This document shows positions 1 to 9,600 of a DNA stretch of 64,000 nt, one piece after another. The DNA is from Frankia alni ACN14a (lineage in GTDB: Bacteria; Actinomycetota; Actinomycetes; Frankiales; Frankiaceae), in the NCBI RefSeq assembly GCF_000058485.1, contig NC_008278.1, positions 6,380,962 to 6,444,961 on the forward strand, written 5' to 3'. The notes under the pieces are model-generated. The model was not told where the DNA came from. It was given only the letters and a program-made list of their open reading frames with translations, and made no database searches. The position numbers and the translations under genes were made by a program. How positions within the stretch are numbered: position 1 is the first letter of the stretch; each line of letters begins with the position of its first letter.

Positions 1-1245
1 GGGGCCGGAGCGGTCCGAGGGGCCCGGGACCGCCGGCAGGTCCGGCAGGTCCGGCAGGTCCGCGGCGTCGGGGCGCCAGCGCGCGTTCGGGGTGTGGAAC
101 ACCGGCGCCGCGCCGACCGGACGCACGAGCCCCACGCACGAGAACGGCAGGTCGGCCATCTCCTCGACGGCAACGCCGCGGTCGGCGGCCAGCGCCAGGA
201 CGTGGGGCAGCTCGTCGACGCGGTCCGGGGCGACGAGGATGCGCCACGGCACCCGGCGCAGCAGCACCCGGGTGGTCTCGCCGACTCCGGGCTTCACCAT
301 GATCACGTCCGGGATGTCGTAGGCGGCGGCGATGCGCTCCACCGCCGCCCAACCGGCCCAGGTCGGCCGCCGGTCGCCCGCCCACAGCCGCGGCCAGGTC
401 TCGGCGACCTCGTCCGCGACCGCGTCGAACTGCGCGACGACCGTGTCGACGAAGTGCCGGGACAGGTCGTGCGGCGCGAGCTCACCGTAGAACTTCGCGC
501 CGTGGAAGTCGTCCGGGCCGATGTGCTCGGCATTGAGGACGGTCCGGCTGACCAGCCCACTGACCGTGGAGTTCAGGCAGGCGCTCGGGATGAGGAAGTC
601 GTCGCGGGTGCCGTACAGCGGCACGCACCGCGCCGGGTCGGCGAGCACGGCGAGGGTGTCGTCGAGCCCGAGACCCGCGACCGCCTCGGTGAGCACCCGC
701 GTCATCACGCCCTTGCCCGTCCAGCCGTCGACGAACTGGATCGCCTCGCGGTCGAACCGCTCGGTCAGGTAGCGCACGGCGTTCATGTCCACCCCGCGAT
801 CCTTGATCACGGAGATGGCATAATGCGGGGTGTCGAGGCCGTGCCGCCAGCCGTACCAGCGGCGCATCAGGATCCCGACCGGCGTCCCCGCCCGGGCGAT
901 CGAGGCCAGGACCGGCTCGGGCTTCGTGACCCGGACGAGCTCGGCGACCAGCCCCGTGGCCAGCGCCACCCGTCGGGCCGAGCGTTCCAGCGCCTGGTGG
1001 TAGAGGCGCAGGTAACCGGCGTCGGGCTGGTACTCGACGGGCAGGTCCTCGGAGTAGTGCCGGCCGGCCTGCATCGCCTCCTCGCGGTCCTCGGTGGGCC
1101 GTTCGAGGTCGACGGCGCTCAGATCGGTGAGCAGGAAGGTGACGTCCGCCGGGTCGTACGAGCCCGAGCCGATCGTCCCGGCGAGCGCGGGGTCGCCCGG
1201 CCGCCCGGCCACCGGCGTCGCCGGCCCGGATCCCGCGGCGCTCAT
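1..1245 (-). CDS. StiP-family protein (PRTase-like plus PELOTA domain), C-terminus cut by window edge
   Basis: The frame stays open to base 1, so the 3' end is missing; 415 codons are visible. The N-terminal two thirds resembles the diverged phosphoribosyltransferase-like StiP domain (motifs VDGWTGKGVM near residue 170 and IPSACLNSTVSG). The C-terminal part, around VPWRILVAPDRVDELPHVL, resembles a PELOTA/L7Ae-type RNA-binding fold. Such proteins are known from Ter stress-response operons, where a role in making or transferring a nucleoside-like metabolite was predicted; the activity is unproven. The ATG overlaps the stop of the upstream phosphoribosyltransferase gene by 4 nt (ATGA), so translation is probably coupled. 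The visible end has a 9-bp repeat giving Asp-Leu-Pro units. Confidence 0.75.
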   Translation of the reverse strand, partial: MSAAGSGPATPVAGRPGDPALAGTIGSGSYDPADVTFLLTDLSAVDLERPTEDREEAMQAGRHYSEDLPVEYQPDAGYLRLYHQALERSARRVALATGLVAELVRVTKPEPVLASIARAGTPVGILMRRWYGWRHGLDTPHYAISVIKDRGVDMNAVRYLTERFDREAIQFVDGWTGKGVMTRVLTEAVAGLGLDDTLAVLADPARCVPLYGTRDDFLIPSACLNSTVSGLVSRTVLNAEHIGPDDFHGAKFYGELAPHDLSRHFVDTVVAQFDAVADEVAETWPRLWAGDRRPTWAGWAAVERIAAAYDIPDVIMVKPGVGETTRVLLRRVPWRILVAPDRVDELPHVLALAADRGVAVEEMADLPFSCVGLVRPVGAAPVFHTPNARWRPDAADLPDLPDLPAVPGPSDRSGP

Positions 1246-2771
1246 CGGGCCTGCTCCGGCAGGGCCAGCCCGACCTCGATGCTGCGGGGGGCCGGGCGGT
1301 AGGCGGGCAGGGTGAGCACGGCGACCGGGGCGCAGCGACGCAGCTCGGCGACGAGGCCCGCCGGGTCGGCGACCGGCGCGGGGGAGGCGGCGTCCACGCC
1401 GGAGTCGACGATCAGGACGATGTCGTCGTAGGCGCCGGGACGGACGTTGTAGACGTGGCTGACCCGGCCGGGGTCGTCCGGGGCCGGGAACGTGTGCGCC
1501 GCCCGGATGGCGTAGCCCTCGACGTCGACCGGGTGGACCGGCGAGCGGGTCGTCGACTGGTAACGGACGTCGCCGGAGCCGGTGGCGGCCAGCGTGTCCG
1601 CGATCCGCATCGGGGTGTACATCAGTTCCTCCGTCCCGAGGACGAGTGTGCGGCCGTCCGGCCGGGTCAGTGCCGCGCGCACGGCGGCGGCGACCGGCGC
1701 CAGGGCGTCGTCCAGCCGGCGCCGGTGGGTCGGCGACCAGCCGTACCTGCCGCCCTCGGGCAGGTCCGCCGGCCAGTCCGCAGTCAGCCACCGAACCGGA
1801 TGCCCGGCCTGGACGGCCTGGACGAACGGGACGGACGGGACGGACGGGACGGACGGGCGGGCCTTGGCGGGGGTCGGGATCTGGTCGGACGCCGGGGCCC
1901 GGTCGGACGCCGGGGCCCGGTCGGGCGGCTCGGCCCCGGCGAGGCGGGCACGGATGCTCGCAGCCCGGTCGGCGATCTCGGGCGGCACCGTGACGGTGGC
2001 CGCGATCAGGGCGACGACGTCGATCCGGACGCCGAGTTCGGCGGCGAGGTCGGCGAACGCCGTGCGGGCCGCGGCCGGCCGGGCGTCGACGAGGGTCGCC
2101 ACCACGTAGCGACCGCGGGGGGCGTGGGCGTGCAGGATGCGGATCGTGCCGAGGGCGGTCCGGCCGGTGGACAGCTCGTCGTCGACGAGCACGATCGGCT
2201 CGCCGCCGCGCAGGATCGCCGGATCCTCGGGGACCAGCCAGTGGTGGGAGGCGTGCGAGTGCGACTCGGTGAACTCCAGCACCGGCGGCACTCCTGGCAG
2301 GTCCCGCCGGGTGGTGTGCAGGTAGTGGCTGCCCGCCAGGCCGTCGGCGACGGCGTGGCCGAGCGCCGTCGCCGTCTCGCAGTAGCCGATGACGAGCGGC
2401 CCCGGCCGGGCGCCGTCACGATGGCCCGCGGCAGCGGCCTCGCCGACGGCAGCGGCCTCGCCGGCGGCAGCGGCCTCGCCGGCGTCGTGGGCGTGGGCGG
2501 CGCCCGGGCCGTCTTCGGGGAAGCCGGGCAGCGCCCGTACCAGCGCCGCGAGGTCCGCGCCGGCGGCCAGGCCCGCCCCCGGCGCGACCGGCAGGTGCTT
2601 GCCGAGCACCCGGCTGACCAGCAGGTGGGCCCGGCGCGGATTGCGCCGCAGGGCCAACCCGACCAGCGCGTCCAGGCCCTCGCCGCGCACGTCCGCGCTG
2701 ACCTCGACGGCGAGCCCCAGCTCCGCCCACAGCCAGCCCGGGTCCGCCGGCACCGGTGTCGTCGTGGTCAT
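1242..2771 (-). CDS. Phosphoribosyltransferase with C-terminal TRSP domain (Ter metabolite module)
   Basis: 509 aa. A PRPP-binding loop, VLVDDELSTGRT, lies near residues 190-203 and marks a type I phosphoribosyltransferase fold. The C-terminal third (about 320-509) carries the EELMYTPMRIA and YQSTTRSPV stretches typical of the TRSP domain found behind such PRTases. The family is predicted to work with a CitE-like lyase and a StiP protein in a Ter-linked biosynthesis of a nucleoside-like compound; substrate unknown. The start is the ATG overlapping the CitE-like stop (ATGA). Two low-complexity inserts encoded by repeats (Gly-Glu-Ala-rich near residues 96-113; Ala-Ser-Asp-Arg and Ser-Val-Pro runs near 280-315) separate the domains and are unlike the rest of the protein. 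Confidence 0.85.
   Translation of the reverse strand: MTTTTPVPADPGWLWAELGLAVEVSADVRGEGLDALVGLALRRNPRRAHLLVSRVLGKHLPVAPGAGLAAGADLAALVRALPGFPEDGPGAAHAHDAGEAAAAGEAAAVGEAAAAGHRDGARPGPLVIGYCETATALGHAVADGLAGSHYLHTTRRDLPGVPPVLEFTESHSHASHHWLVPEDPAILRGGEPIVLVDDELSTGRTALGTIRILHAHAPRGRYVVATLVDARPAAARTAFADLAAELGVRIDVVALIAATVTVPPEIADRAASIRARLAGAEPPDRAPASDRAPASDQIPTPAKARPSVPSVPSVPFVQAVQAGHPVRWLTADWPADLPEGGRYGWSPTHRRRLDDALAPVAAAVRAALTRPDGRTLVLGTEELMYTPMRIADTLAATGSGDVRYQSTTRSPVHPVDVEGYAIRAAHTFPAPDDPGRVSHVYNVRPGAYDDIVLIVDSGVDAASPAPVADPAGLVAELRRCAPVAVLTLPAYRPAPRSIEVGLALPEQAR
1820..1858. repeat. 9-bp in-frame tandem repeat (about 4 copies)
   Basis: Four near-identical copies of acggacggg inside the PRTase-TRSP gene, coding for Ser-Val-Pro units in the linker between the two domains. 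Nearby (about 1884-1924) an 18-bp unit is also duplicated. Confidence 0.85.
2431..2484. repeat. 18-bp in-frame tandem repeat (3 copies)
   Basis: Three consecutive copies of an 18-bp unit (gcagcggcctcgccgrcg) within the PRTase-TRSP gene, coding for an Ala-Gly-Glu-rich linker. The copies differ by one base. Confidence 0.9.
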
Positions 2772-3976
2772 CGGGTGGCGCCCGCGCTGCTGTGGCCGCG
2801 GGTGGCCGCCAGCACCTCGACGAAGGTGTCCCCCTCGCGCAGGACCCCGAACGCCCTGGCCCGGCGCTGCACCGCCTCGGCCCAGGCCCGGTGCGGGCGC
2901 AGCTCGTTCATCTTGTTCGCGTAGCTGCTCGGGCGGACTCCGCCGGAGTCCCCGGCGAGGATCGTCTCGGCATCGGTGAACTCCTCCTGGCTCACGACGT
3001 GCAGCGCGTGCACCGCCGGGATGTGGCTGGGATGGATCACGGTCTTGCCGATCAGGCCGTTGGCCCGGTCCAGGACGACCTCCCGGATCAGCCGGTCGAG
3101 GTCGGCCGAGACCAGCGCGCTGCGCATCCGGATCGCCTCCTGGCTGCCGTCGACCCGGTCGGCCTGGGCGAACGGGGTCACCCGCAGCGAGCTGACGAAC
3201 AGGCGCTCCGGCTGGGCGAAGTACTCCCACACCGGGCCGGTGACGATGTGATCGCCACCGCGGGCGCAGATGTTCACGATGTCGGCGATGCAGTCGCGGA
3301 CCACGGCGATGTCGTAGATCGTCAGGTCCCGGTCCCGGCGCAGCCCGAACAGCCCGCACAGGTCGGTGGCGCCGAGCCGGATCGCGAGGACCTGCTCGGC
3401 GTGCTTGTCGACCAGTCGCCGCACGGCCGTGAGCGCCTCGACGCGGGTCTCCCGATTGATCACCGGCGGGCTCTCCAGCACCGGCATCGCCCACAGCGGC
3501 CGGCCGGCGACGTCGGAGGCCCGCAGCACCGCCTCCAGCGCCGCCTGGCCGCCCTCCTCGGCGAACTTGGGCAGGACGAACCCGGCGAGGCAGCGGGCGC
3601 CGTCCGGACCGAGCCGCGCGATCAGGTCCGGGATCTGCCCGACGGCACGCACCCGGACGAACACCAGCGGCAGCCCGTCGCCGGAGCGCGGCGGGTCGTC
3701 GGCGAGCGAGCGCAGCGCCGCGACGACGTTGGCCTCGGCGTCGGCCACCTCGGTGTCGGCGATCGAGTCCTCGAGACAGAGCACCATCGAGTTCACCCCG
3801 GCCGCGGTCTGCCGGCGCACGTCGAACGCCAGGTGGGGCCTGGTGCCCGGCGCGTACAGCGTGGCGCCGAGCGCGGTGGCCAGCAGCCGGCGGTCCCCGT
3901 CGACGGCGATCTCCTCCGGCGGGCGGTGGAACAGGGTCTCGATCGTCTCGTCGTCGAGGAAGGCGAAGTGGCGCAA
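2768..3976 (-). CDS. CitE-like (HpcH/HpaI aldolase/citrate lyase superfamily) protein of the Ter module
   Basis: 402 aa from a TTG start. It has the superfamily's metal and CoA-site signatures: LCLEDSIADTE, MPVLESPPVI, AIRLGATDLCGLFGL and a C-terminal IHPSHIPAVHAL. It is longer than CitE itself (about 290 aa), as is usual for the Ter-linked branch. The expected role is C-C bond lyase or condensation chemistry in the predicted Ter metabolite pathway; substrate unknown. I chose TTG at 3976 because GAGGGG sits 8 nt upstream at 3985-3990 and homology begins right there; the frame stays open to 4150 but that stretch is Arg-rich and without family features. The gene heads a three-gene run with 4-nt overlaps. 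Confidence 0.85.
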   Translation of the reverse strand: MRHFAFLDDETIETLFHRPPEEIAVDGDRRLLATALGATLYAPGTRPHLAFDVRRQTAAGVNSMVLCLEDSIADTEVADAEANVVAALRSLADDPPRSGDGLPLVFVRVRAVGQIPDLIARLGPDGARCLAGFVLPKFAEEGGQAALEAVLRASDVAGRPLWAMPVLESPPVINRETRVEALTAVRRLVDKHAEQVLAIRLGATDLCGLFGLRRDRDLTIYDIAVVRDCIADIVNICARGGDHIVTGPVWEYFAQPERLFVSSLRVTPFAQADRVDGSQEAIRMRSALVSADLDRLIREVVLDRANGLIGKTVIHPSHIPAVHALHVVSQEEFTDAETILAGDSGGVRPSSYANKMNELRPHRAWAEAVQRRARAFGVLREGDTFVEVLAATRGHSSAGATR

Positions 3977-4199
3977 GCGACGTTCCCCTCGTGAAAGGCG
4001 GCGGCGTCGCTCGACCAAGGTCCCGGGTTCGGTGTGCGCCGGCCGGGCCGGCAAGATCGTCAAACGTCGCCTTTCGGGTGACGGTACCTGCCCGGGGGCG
4101 TGTGACGACAGACAACGACAACCGTCAGTCAGCCGACATTCGACGGTCACCCTGAGGTCATCGGCAGGCAGCCGACCTGCAGCTGAGCATCCGCAACGG

Positions 4200-4235
4200 G
4201 TCGGGCCGGGACGGATCGCTCCGTCCCGGCCCGAC
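4200..4235 (-). terminator. Strong hairpin terminator after the GH26 gene
   Basis: A perfect 16-bp stem (4200-4215 with 4220-4235) closed by a TCGC tetraloop lies 30 nt past the GH26 stop. It separates that gene from the citE-like operon; no T-run, as is usual at this GC content. Confidence 0.8.
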
Positions 4236-4265
4236 GATCTGCCGCCCGCGCGTCCGGCGCCCCGG

Positions 4266-6218
4266 TCAGCTTGCTCCGGTGCCGAACAACTTCTTGTACT
4301 CGGCGGCGGCCTTCGGGTTCTGGCCGCCGTTCGTGATCGTCGAGCAGACGTTGCCGGGGGTGGGATCGCTGAAGTAGGCGTCGTAGCCCATCACGTCGCC
4401 GGCCGCCTTGAACGTCTCGAACATCTTCTGGATGTAGAAGGGGTTGTCGCCGCCGCCGTCACCGCTGCAGGAGGCCACGCCCCACTCGCCGACCCCGACC
4501 TTCTTGCCGTGCTCCCGGGCGAACCGAATCACGTAGCACAGGCCGTTGACGTCCTCGCACTGCTTGTTCCACGTCGCGTCGTCCTTCGACGGCGGGAAGT
4601 GGTCGTAGGCGTCGATGCCGACATAGTCGACGTACTCGTCGCCCGGGTAGGCGCTCCACGGGCTGTTGCCGGTGGGAACCGGGGAGTTGTGCGCGTTGAA
4701 CGTCCAGTCGATCTTCACCTGCGGGTCGGTGGACCTGATGGCCGCCGAGATCTTCTGGAAGCAGGTGCGGAACGTCGTGGCGTCGGCGTCGGTGTGCCAG
4801 TACATGAACGTGCCGTTGAACTCCCAGCCGATCCGGACGATGGAGTCGCCCCGGCCGTGCGCGACCAGGAAGCTACCCAGCTTCTTCCACTGGCCGTCGT
4901 ACTCACCGCGGGCGCAGGCTCCGTTGTCGCCCTGACCCTTGGGGTAGGTCGGCTCGCTGATCAGCAGCTTGCCGGCGAACCCCTTGAACAGGTCGACCGG
5001 CCAGCTCGGCTCCACGAGCCCGCCCCAACCGGAGGTGCGGTCGGTGTAGACGTGGACGAGGTCGTTGGGCCGCCCGCGCCAGTTACCGAACTCCGTGAGC
5101 TGCGCGAGCTGGTGCGACTGGAACCCGGACAGCCAGGGCAGGCCCGACGTGGACCCGCCGGCGTCGATCTCCGGCGCCCCGCCGGTCGCCGGGGTGGCCG
5201 CGGCGGTCGCGCCGGTCGTGGTGCCCGGGCTCGCCGGCGGGACCGTCGGCAGCCCGGCGGCCGACGGCGAGGCGGCCGAGGCCGACGGCGACGCGGCACC
5301 GAACGGCCGGCGCCCACCCCTGCCCTCGGCGGCGGACGGACTCGCGGTCGGGCTCGGCGGCGTGGTGACGCCGACGGCGGGCGAAGGCTGCGTCGTGGCG
5401 CTCGGCGTCGGCGATCCCACGGCGTCCGGACCCGGCGACACGGTCGGCGACGCGGCACCGGGGCTCGCCGAGGCGGCGGTGCCCGTGGTACCCGGCAGGG
5501 CGGCGGCACCCGGCGTGGCGGTGGCGCCCGGCGTCGTGGTTGTGCCCGTCGCGGTCGAGCTGCCGGAGTGCTGCACGGGGACGTCGGGCAGGGCCGGCGC
5601 CTGCCTGAACTCCTTCGCCGCCGCCTCGGGGCCGGTCACGTCGAGGGCCTCGGCGGCGGTGGCGTTGCCCTGGGTCGCCTTGACGTTGACCGTGCCCTTG
5701 AAGTCCGCCGGGACCCGGAAGCCCAGGATGAAGCGGCCGTCGGCGTCCGCCTTGGTCAACGCGCTGCCGCCCAGACTGGTGGTCTCGGCGGCGACGGTGA
5801 CGTCGTCGCCGGCGGCGAAGTCACGCCCGCCGACGAGCACGATGTCCTCGTCGAACAGGACCAGCGTGATGCGACTGCGGGCCTGCGGGGTCATCGTGGA
5901 GATCGGGACCCCGGGCTGGGCGGTGCCGGCGGGCTCGGTCGAGGCCGTCGGACTGGCGCTCGGCGACACCGCGCTCGGGGGCGTCGCCGACGGCTGGGGG
6001 CTCGGCGTCTCGCCCGCGGCCTGCGCCAGCGGGGTGACCGCGCCCAGCAGGCCGAGGACGAACACCGACACCAGGCCCAGCCGGGCGCCGGTCCGGACCG
6101 GCCGACGGGCCCGACGGCGACCGGGGCCGCCGTGGCCGGGCGCGCCACGAGGTCGGGTGGGCGGGGAGACCGAACGGCCGACCGGAGGGGACGGTCGGCG
6201 ACGAGAGGTCGAGACCAT
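4266..6218 (-). CDS. Secreted GH26-type glycoside hydrolase (mannanase/glucanase-like)
   Basis: 650 aa. A basic N-terminus leads into a hydrophobic segment and an Ala-Gln-Ala cleavage-like site (residues about 44-70): a long Sec signal peptide. An Ig-like domain follows (about 105-205), then a Ser/Thr/Pro-rich linker to about 370, then a catalytic domain with GWEFNGTF (acid/base Glu) and VGVGEWGVAS (nucleophile Glu), the pattern of GH26. Likely cleaves beta-linked plant or cell-wall glycans outside the cell; mannan versus glucan cannot be told from sequence. ATG at 6218 has GAAAGG about 12 nt upstream. It sits between Ter genes but has its own leader and terminator, so functional linkage is doubtful. 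Confidence 0.8.
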   Translation of the reverse strand: MVSTSRRRPSPPVGRSVSPPTRPRGAPGHGGPGRRRARRPVRTGARLGLVSVFVLGLLGAVTPLAQAAGETPSPQPSATPPSAVSPSASPTASTEPAGTAQPGVPISTMTPQARSRITLVLFDEDIVLVGGRDFAAGDDVTVAAETTSLGGSALTKADADGRFILGFRVPADFKGTVNVKATQGNATAAEALDVTGPEAAAKEFRQAPALPDVPVQHSGSSTATGTTTTPGATATPGAAALPGTTGTAASASPGAASPTVSPGPDAVGSPTPSATTQPSPAVGVTTPPSPTASPSAAEGRGGRRPFGAASPSASAASPSAAGLPTVPPASPGTTTGATAAATPATGGAPEIDAGGSTSGLPWLSGFQSHQLAQLTEFGNWRGRPNDLVHVYTDRTSGWGGLVEPSWPVDLFKGFAGKLLISEPTYPKGQGDNGACARGEYDGQWKKLGSFLVAHGRGDSIVRIGWEFNGTFMYWHTDADATTFRTCFQKISAAIRSTDPQVKIDWTFNAHNSPVPTGNSPWSAYPGDEYVDYVGIDAYDHFPPSKDDATWNKQCEDVNGLCYVIRFAREHGKKVGVGEWGVASCSGDGGGDNPFYIQKMFETFKAAGDVMGYDAYFSDPTPGNVCSTITNGGQNPKAAAEYKKLFGTGAS

Positions 6219-6693
6219 GCTCGCGCGCTGCCTTTCGGAGTTGGCGTGAGACGCACCCGCCGAGCGCACTGCACACCGACAACGGAGCATGGTCGGATCA
6301 CGACCGTTGATGGGGCGTCCCCTCCGAGCCGCCGCCTGCGCGGCCGCCCAGCGCGCCATCAGAGCTCGACGACACCACGATGGGCGCGTCGACCGGGCTG
6401 CCACTGCGGCCCGTCCGTGACGCCGACCATCTCCGACCTCGAGGTCAGGACGGTTCGACAGATGCTCCGGCCGGGTGGCGAACACCCACCTGACCGGTAC
6501 TGGAACTACGCGTGATGGACCCAATCGTAAGGGGCACACCGGCTACAAGGAACAGCACCAGGACGAATACTTTCCGTGGTAGTGCCATTATTGCAGACCT
6601 GGTGGGACATCTCCGCACGGCGGACGCCACAGGACAACACTCGCCCAAATCGCGACGCGGAAGAACATGATCTGACCAGGCCGGAACGGTCGT
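6219..6693. other. Intergenic region upstream of the GH26 gene
   Basis: 475 bp between the J-like/FNIII gene and the GH26 gene, of visibly lower GC around 6490-6660. It must hold the GH26 promoter, but I cannot pick convincing -35/-10 boxes. A 47-codon frame (6445-6588) is listed separately. No repeats or RNA genes seen. Confidence 0.5.
6445..6588 (-). CDS. Possible 47-aa hydrophobic small protein
   Basis: The product begins MALPRKVFVLVLFLVAGV, a short basic start followed by one hydrophobic helix, like a signal peptide or single-pass microprotein; the rest is polar. AGG lies about 8 nt before the ATG. The stretch is lower in GC than its surroundings and lacks strong third-position GC bias, so it may be chance. 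It reads toward the GH26 gene and could be a leader peptide of that transcript. Confidence 0.2.
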   Translation of the reverse strand: MALPRKVFVLVLFLVAGVPLTIGSITRSSSTGQVGVRHPAGASVEPS

Positions 6694-9600
6694 TCAGCGG
6701 ACGACCAGATCCTCGTCGGCGGGATGCGTGACGCTCCAGCCGGTGGGGTGGACCAGCGCCGGCAACAACCGGACGCCCCACGGAAGCTGCGCCCCGTCGA
6801 GCGTGACGTCGATGGTGCGGGTCACGGCCTGATCGACGGCCGCAAGCCGGGACAGCTCGTGGGCCTCGGCGGCCACCCGCGGCGGCGCGGCGCCCGGCCG
6901 CGCGAACAGGATCAGCTCACCGACCGGGCCGGAGGTGTGCACCTGGACCCGCATGGTCCGCCGCCGCCACCCGGACCGGCTCACCGTGTAGGTGACCGTC
7001 GGCTGCACCAGCGCACCGCCCTGCGACCCGAGCGGGACCGGACCCGTCTGCGCCGGACCGTCCGCCGCTCCCGCCGCCGCCGGGACGCCGGGCCCCCCCG
7101 CGGCCACGGGCGTCGCCGGCCCACCGGAGGGACCAGGAACAGCGGAGGCACCAGGAACACCGGGAGCGCCGGGAACACCGGGAACACCGGGAACACCGGG
7201 AGCACCGGGAGCGCCACCTCCCCCGCGGCCGTCCGAGCCGCCGGCACCGTCGGGGACGACCGGCTGCCCCGGGCCGGGACCGGGTCCCGGCGGTGCCACG
7301 CCGCCAGGAACAACCGGGACGGGCGCGCCGGGCGCGAACCGCCCGTGCCACGCCTGCGCCGAGCCGCCCGCGCCCGACATGCCGGCGCCGGGTCCGGCCG
7401 GCGGGAACAGGGGCAGGGGCAGTACGCCCAGCGGGGTCGTGGGCGGGTTGTCCCCGTGCGAGGGCCCCCGGGTCCCGCCCGGCTGAGGGCCCCCCGCCAC
7501 CGGAGGGCGGGCGCCGACCGGCACCGGGACCGCGCCGGTGCGCGGCTGGGCCGGGCCCCCGAGCGGGTGCGCGGCGGTGATCGGATCGGCGCCTGGCGGG
7601 TCGGACCCGGCGGTGGGCCGCCCCGCGAACGGACCGCCGGCGAGGTGACCTCCGACGAGCTGACCGCCGACGAGGTGACCTCCGGTGGCGGGCCCGGCCG
7701 GCATGGCAGGCGTCACCGGCAGCGGCGGCGGGTCGCTGCGGGTCGCGGGCCGGGCCAGCACCGCCACCCCCGCGGTCGCGACGCGGGCGATCCCGCCCGC
7801 CCGGTACATCGGATAGGCGGCCACGTGGTAGGCCCACCCGTCCGCCGGGGCGGCGAGATGCCAGCCGCCCTTGATCTCCAGGCTGGTGTTGGTGACCTTG
7901 GCGCTGGCGGCATACGGGTCGTCCGGACCGGTGGGCGTCCGGTCGCGCCGCCAGAGCACCCGCGCCTCGGTCACCCCGGGTGGCATCTGGAAGGACAGCA
8001 CGATCGACTCGCCGCGGTCGTCGGCGCGCAGGTCGCGCACGGGCTCGATCACCACGTGTCGCACGGCCCGGCCGATGACGGCAGACTCCCCGTGCACCGT
8101 CACCGGGGTGTAGATCACCTCGCCGACCGGGGCGGACTCCGCGGCCTGGCCGGCGCGGCTGGCGCCGACCAGGCGGACGGGCCCGGTGATGGCGGCGAGC
8201 TGCACGTCGTCGCCCTCGCCACCGAGCCCGCCGAGGGGCAGCGGGCCGGAGCCGGGCATCGCCAGCGGGCCCGAGCCGGCGCCGGGCAGGGGCAACGGGC
8301 CGGAACCCGAGCCCGCCACCAGCCGCGGACCGGTGTTCCCGGCGCCGCCGGCGGGACCCGACGCGACCGGTGTCGCGTAGATCCGCACCTCCCAGCCGGG
8401 CGGGGGCGTCCAACGCAGCGTGGTGCGCCCGCTGGTGGTGACGGCGGCGAGATCCTGGACCGGCCGGGGCCGGGCGGTCACCTCGACCTCGGCCTCGGCG
8501 CCGGGCGTGCGGACGGGGTGCCCGGCCGCGTCGTGATACTCGATGAAGACGTGGTAACGGTAGGTCACGCCGACGACGACGTCGGTGTCATGGAACACCC
8601 CGCCGGTGACCCGGGCCCGCCGGGGCGGCTGGCTGACGGGCGAGCCGGGCGCCACGGTCCGCTCGACCGTGACGACCGACAGGACGCCGTCGAGCCGCCA
8701 GGCCAGCCGGATCCCGGCGGCGGTCCGCTCGGCCCGCAGCTCGGCGAGGTCACGGGTGCAGACCACGGGCGCGGTGGCGACCGGTTCGGAGCGGCGCTCG
8801 CCGCAGATCGCGGTGACCTCGTGGCGCACCGGCGTCCACGCCGGCGCGCCGGCGTCGTAGAGCTCGGTGGCACGGGTGGTGCCCAGGCTGCGCCGACCCA
8901 GCGTCGCCGCGGCGCCCTCGACGAGCACGACGCGCTCCACCCGGTAGGAGACGGGGCCGCCGACGGACGGCGATGCCCGCCAGCGAAGTTGCACCGATCC
9001 GTCGGGGCCGGCGACCGCGACGAGGTCCGACGGCGGCGACAGCGGCAGCGCCGCCAGCGCCGCGAGCGCCTCCCGGTTGTCCGCGGCGGTGGCGAGCACC
9101 GCGGCCAGGGCGGCCTCCTGGGCCTCGGGCGGCAGCGCCCGCGCGGCCTGGACCCGCCGGCGGATCACCGCCTGGGCGGCGATGAGCTCGGCCAGCACCT
9201 CGGCGGGCCCGCGGCCGTCCGGACCGGGCACGTCCGCCGCCTGCGCGGCGAGCCAGCGGGCGTCGTCGAGGGCCGCGTCGGCCCGGTTGGCCGCGCGCGC
9301 CTCCGACAGGGCCCGCCAGCCGGCGTCGGCCGCGCCGAGCGCGGCGGAGACCCGGGCGCCGAGCTCGTCGGCGGCGCCGGCGACCGGGCCGCCGACGGCG
9401 ACCAGCACGGGATGTGCGGCGGCGAGCAGCTCACCGGCCTCGCGGGGGCGCCCGCCCTCCAGCGCGCGGCGCACGGCGGCGAGCGCCTCGGCCGCCTCCC
9501 GGGCCTGGCGCAGGCTGTGCCCGCAGTGGCGGCAGACCACCGCCGCGGCCTCGGTCATCGAGCCGCAGGACGGGCAGGTCGTGTAGAGGTCGGTGTCGCA

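Noticed and set aside
94-1302. A 402-codon open frame on the plus strand at the left edge
   Set aside because: Antisense of the StiP-family gene, which has domain-level similarity; the plus product is His/Arg/Asp-rich filler.
3366-6515. A 1049-codon plus-strand frame across the citE-like and GH26 genes
   Set aside because: It spans a terminator hairpin and two genes on the other strand and has no recognisable domain.
7148-7215. Regular short repeats that could suggest a CRISPR array
   Set aside because: Units are 9 bp, contiguous, without spacers and in frame with Gly-x-Pro codons.
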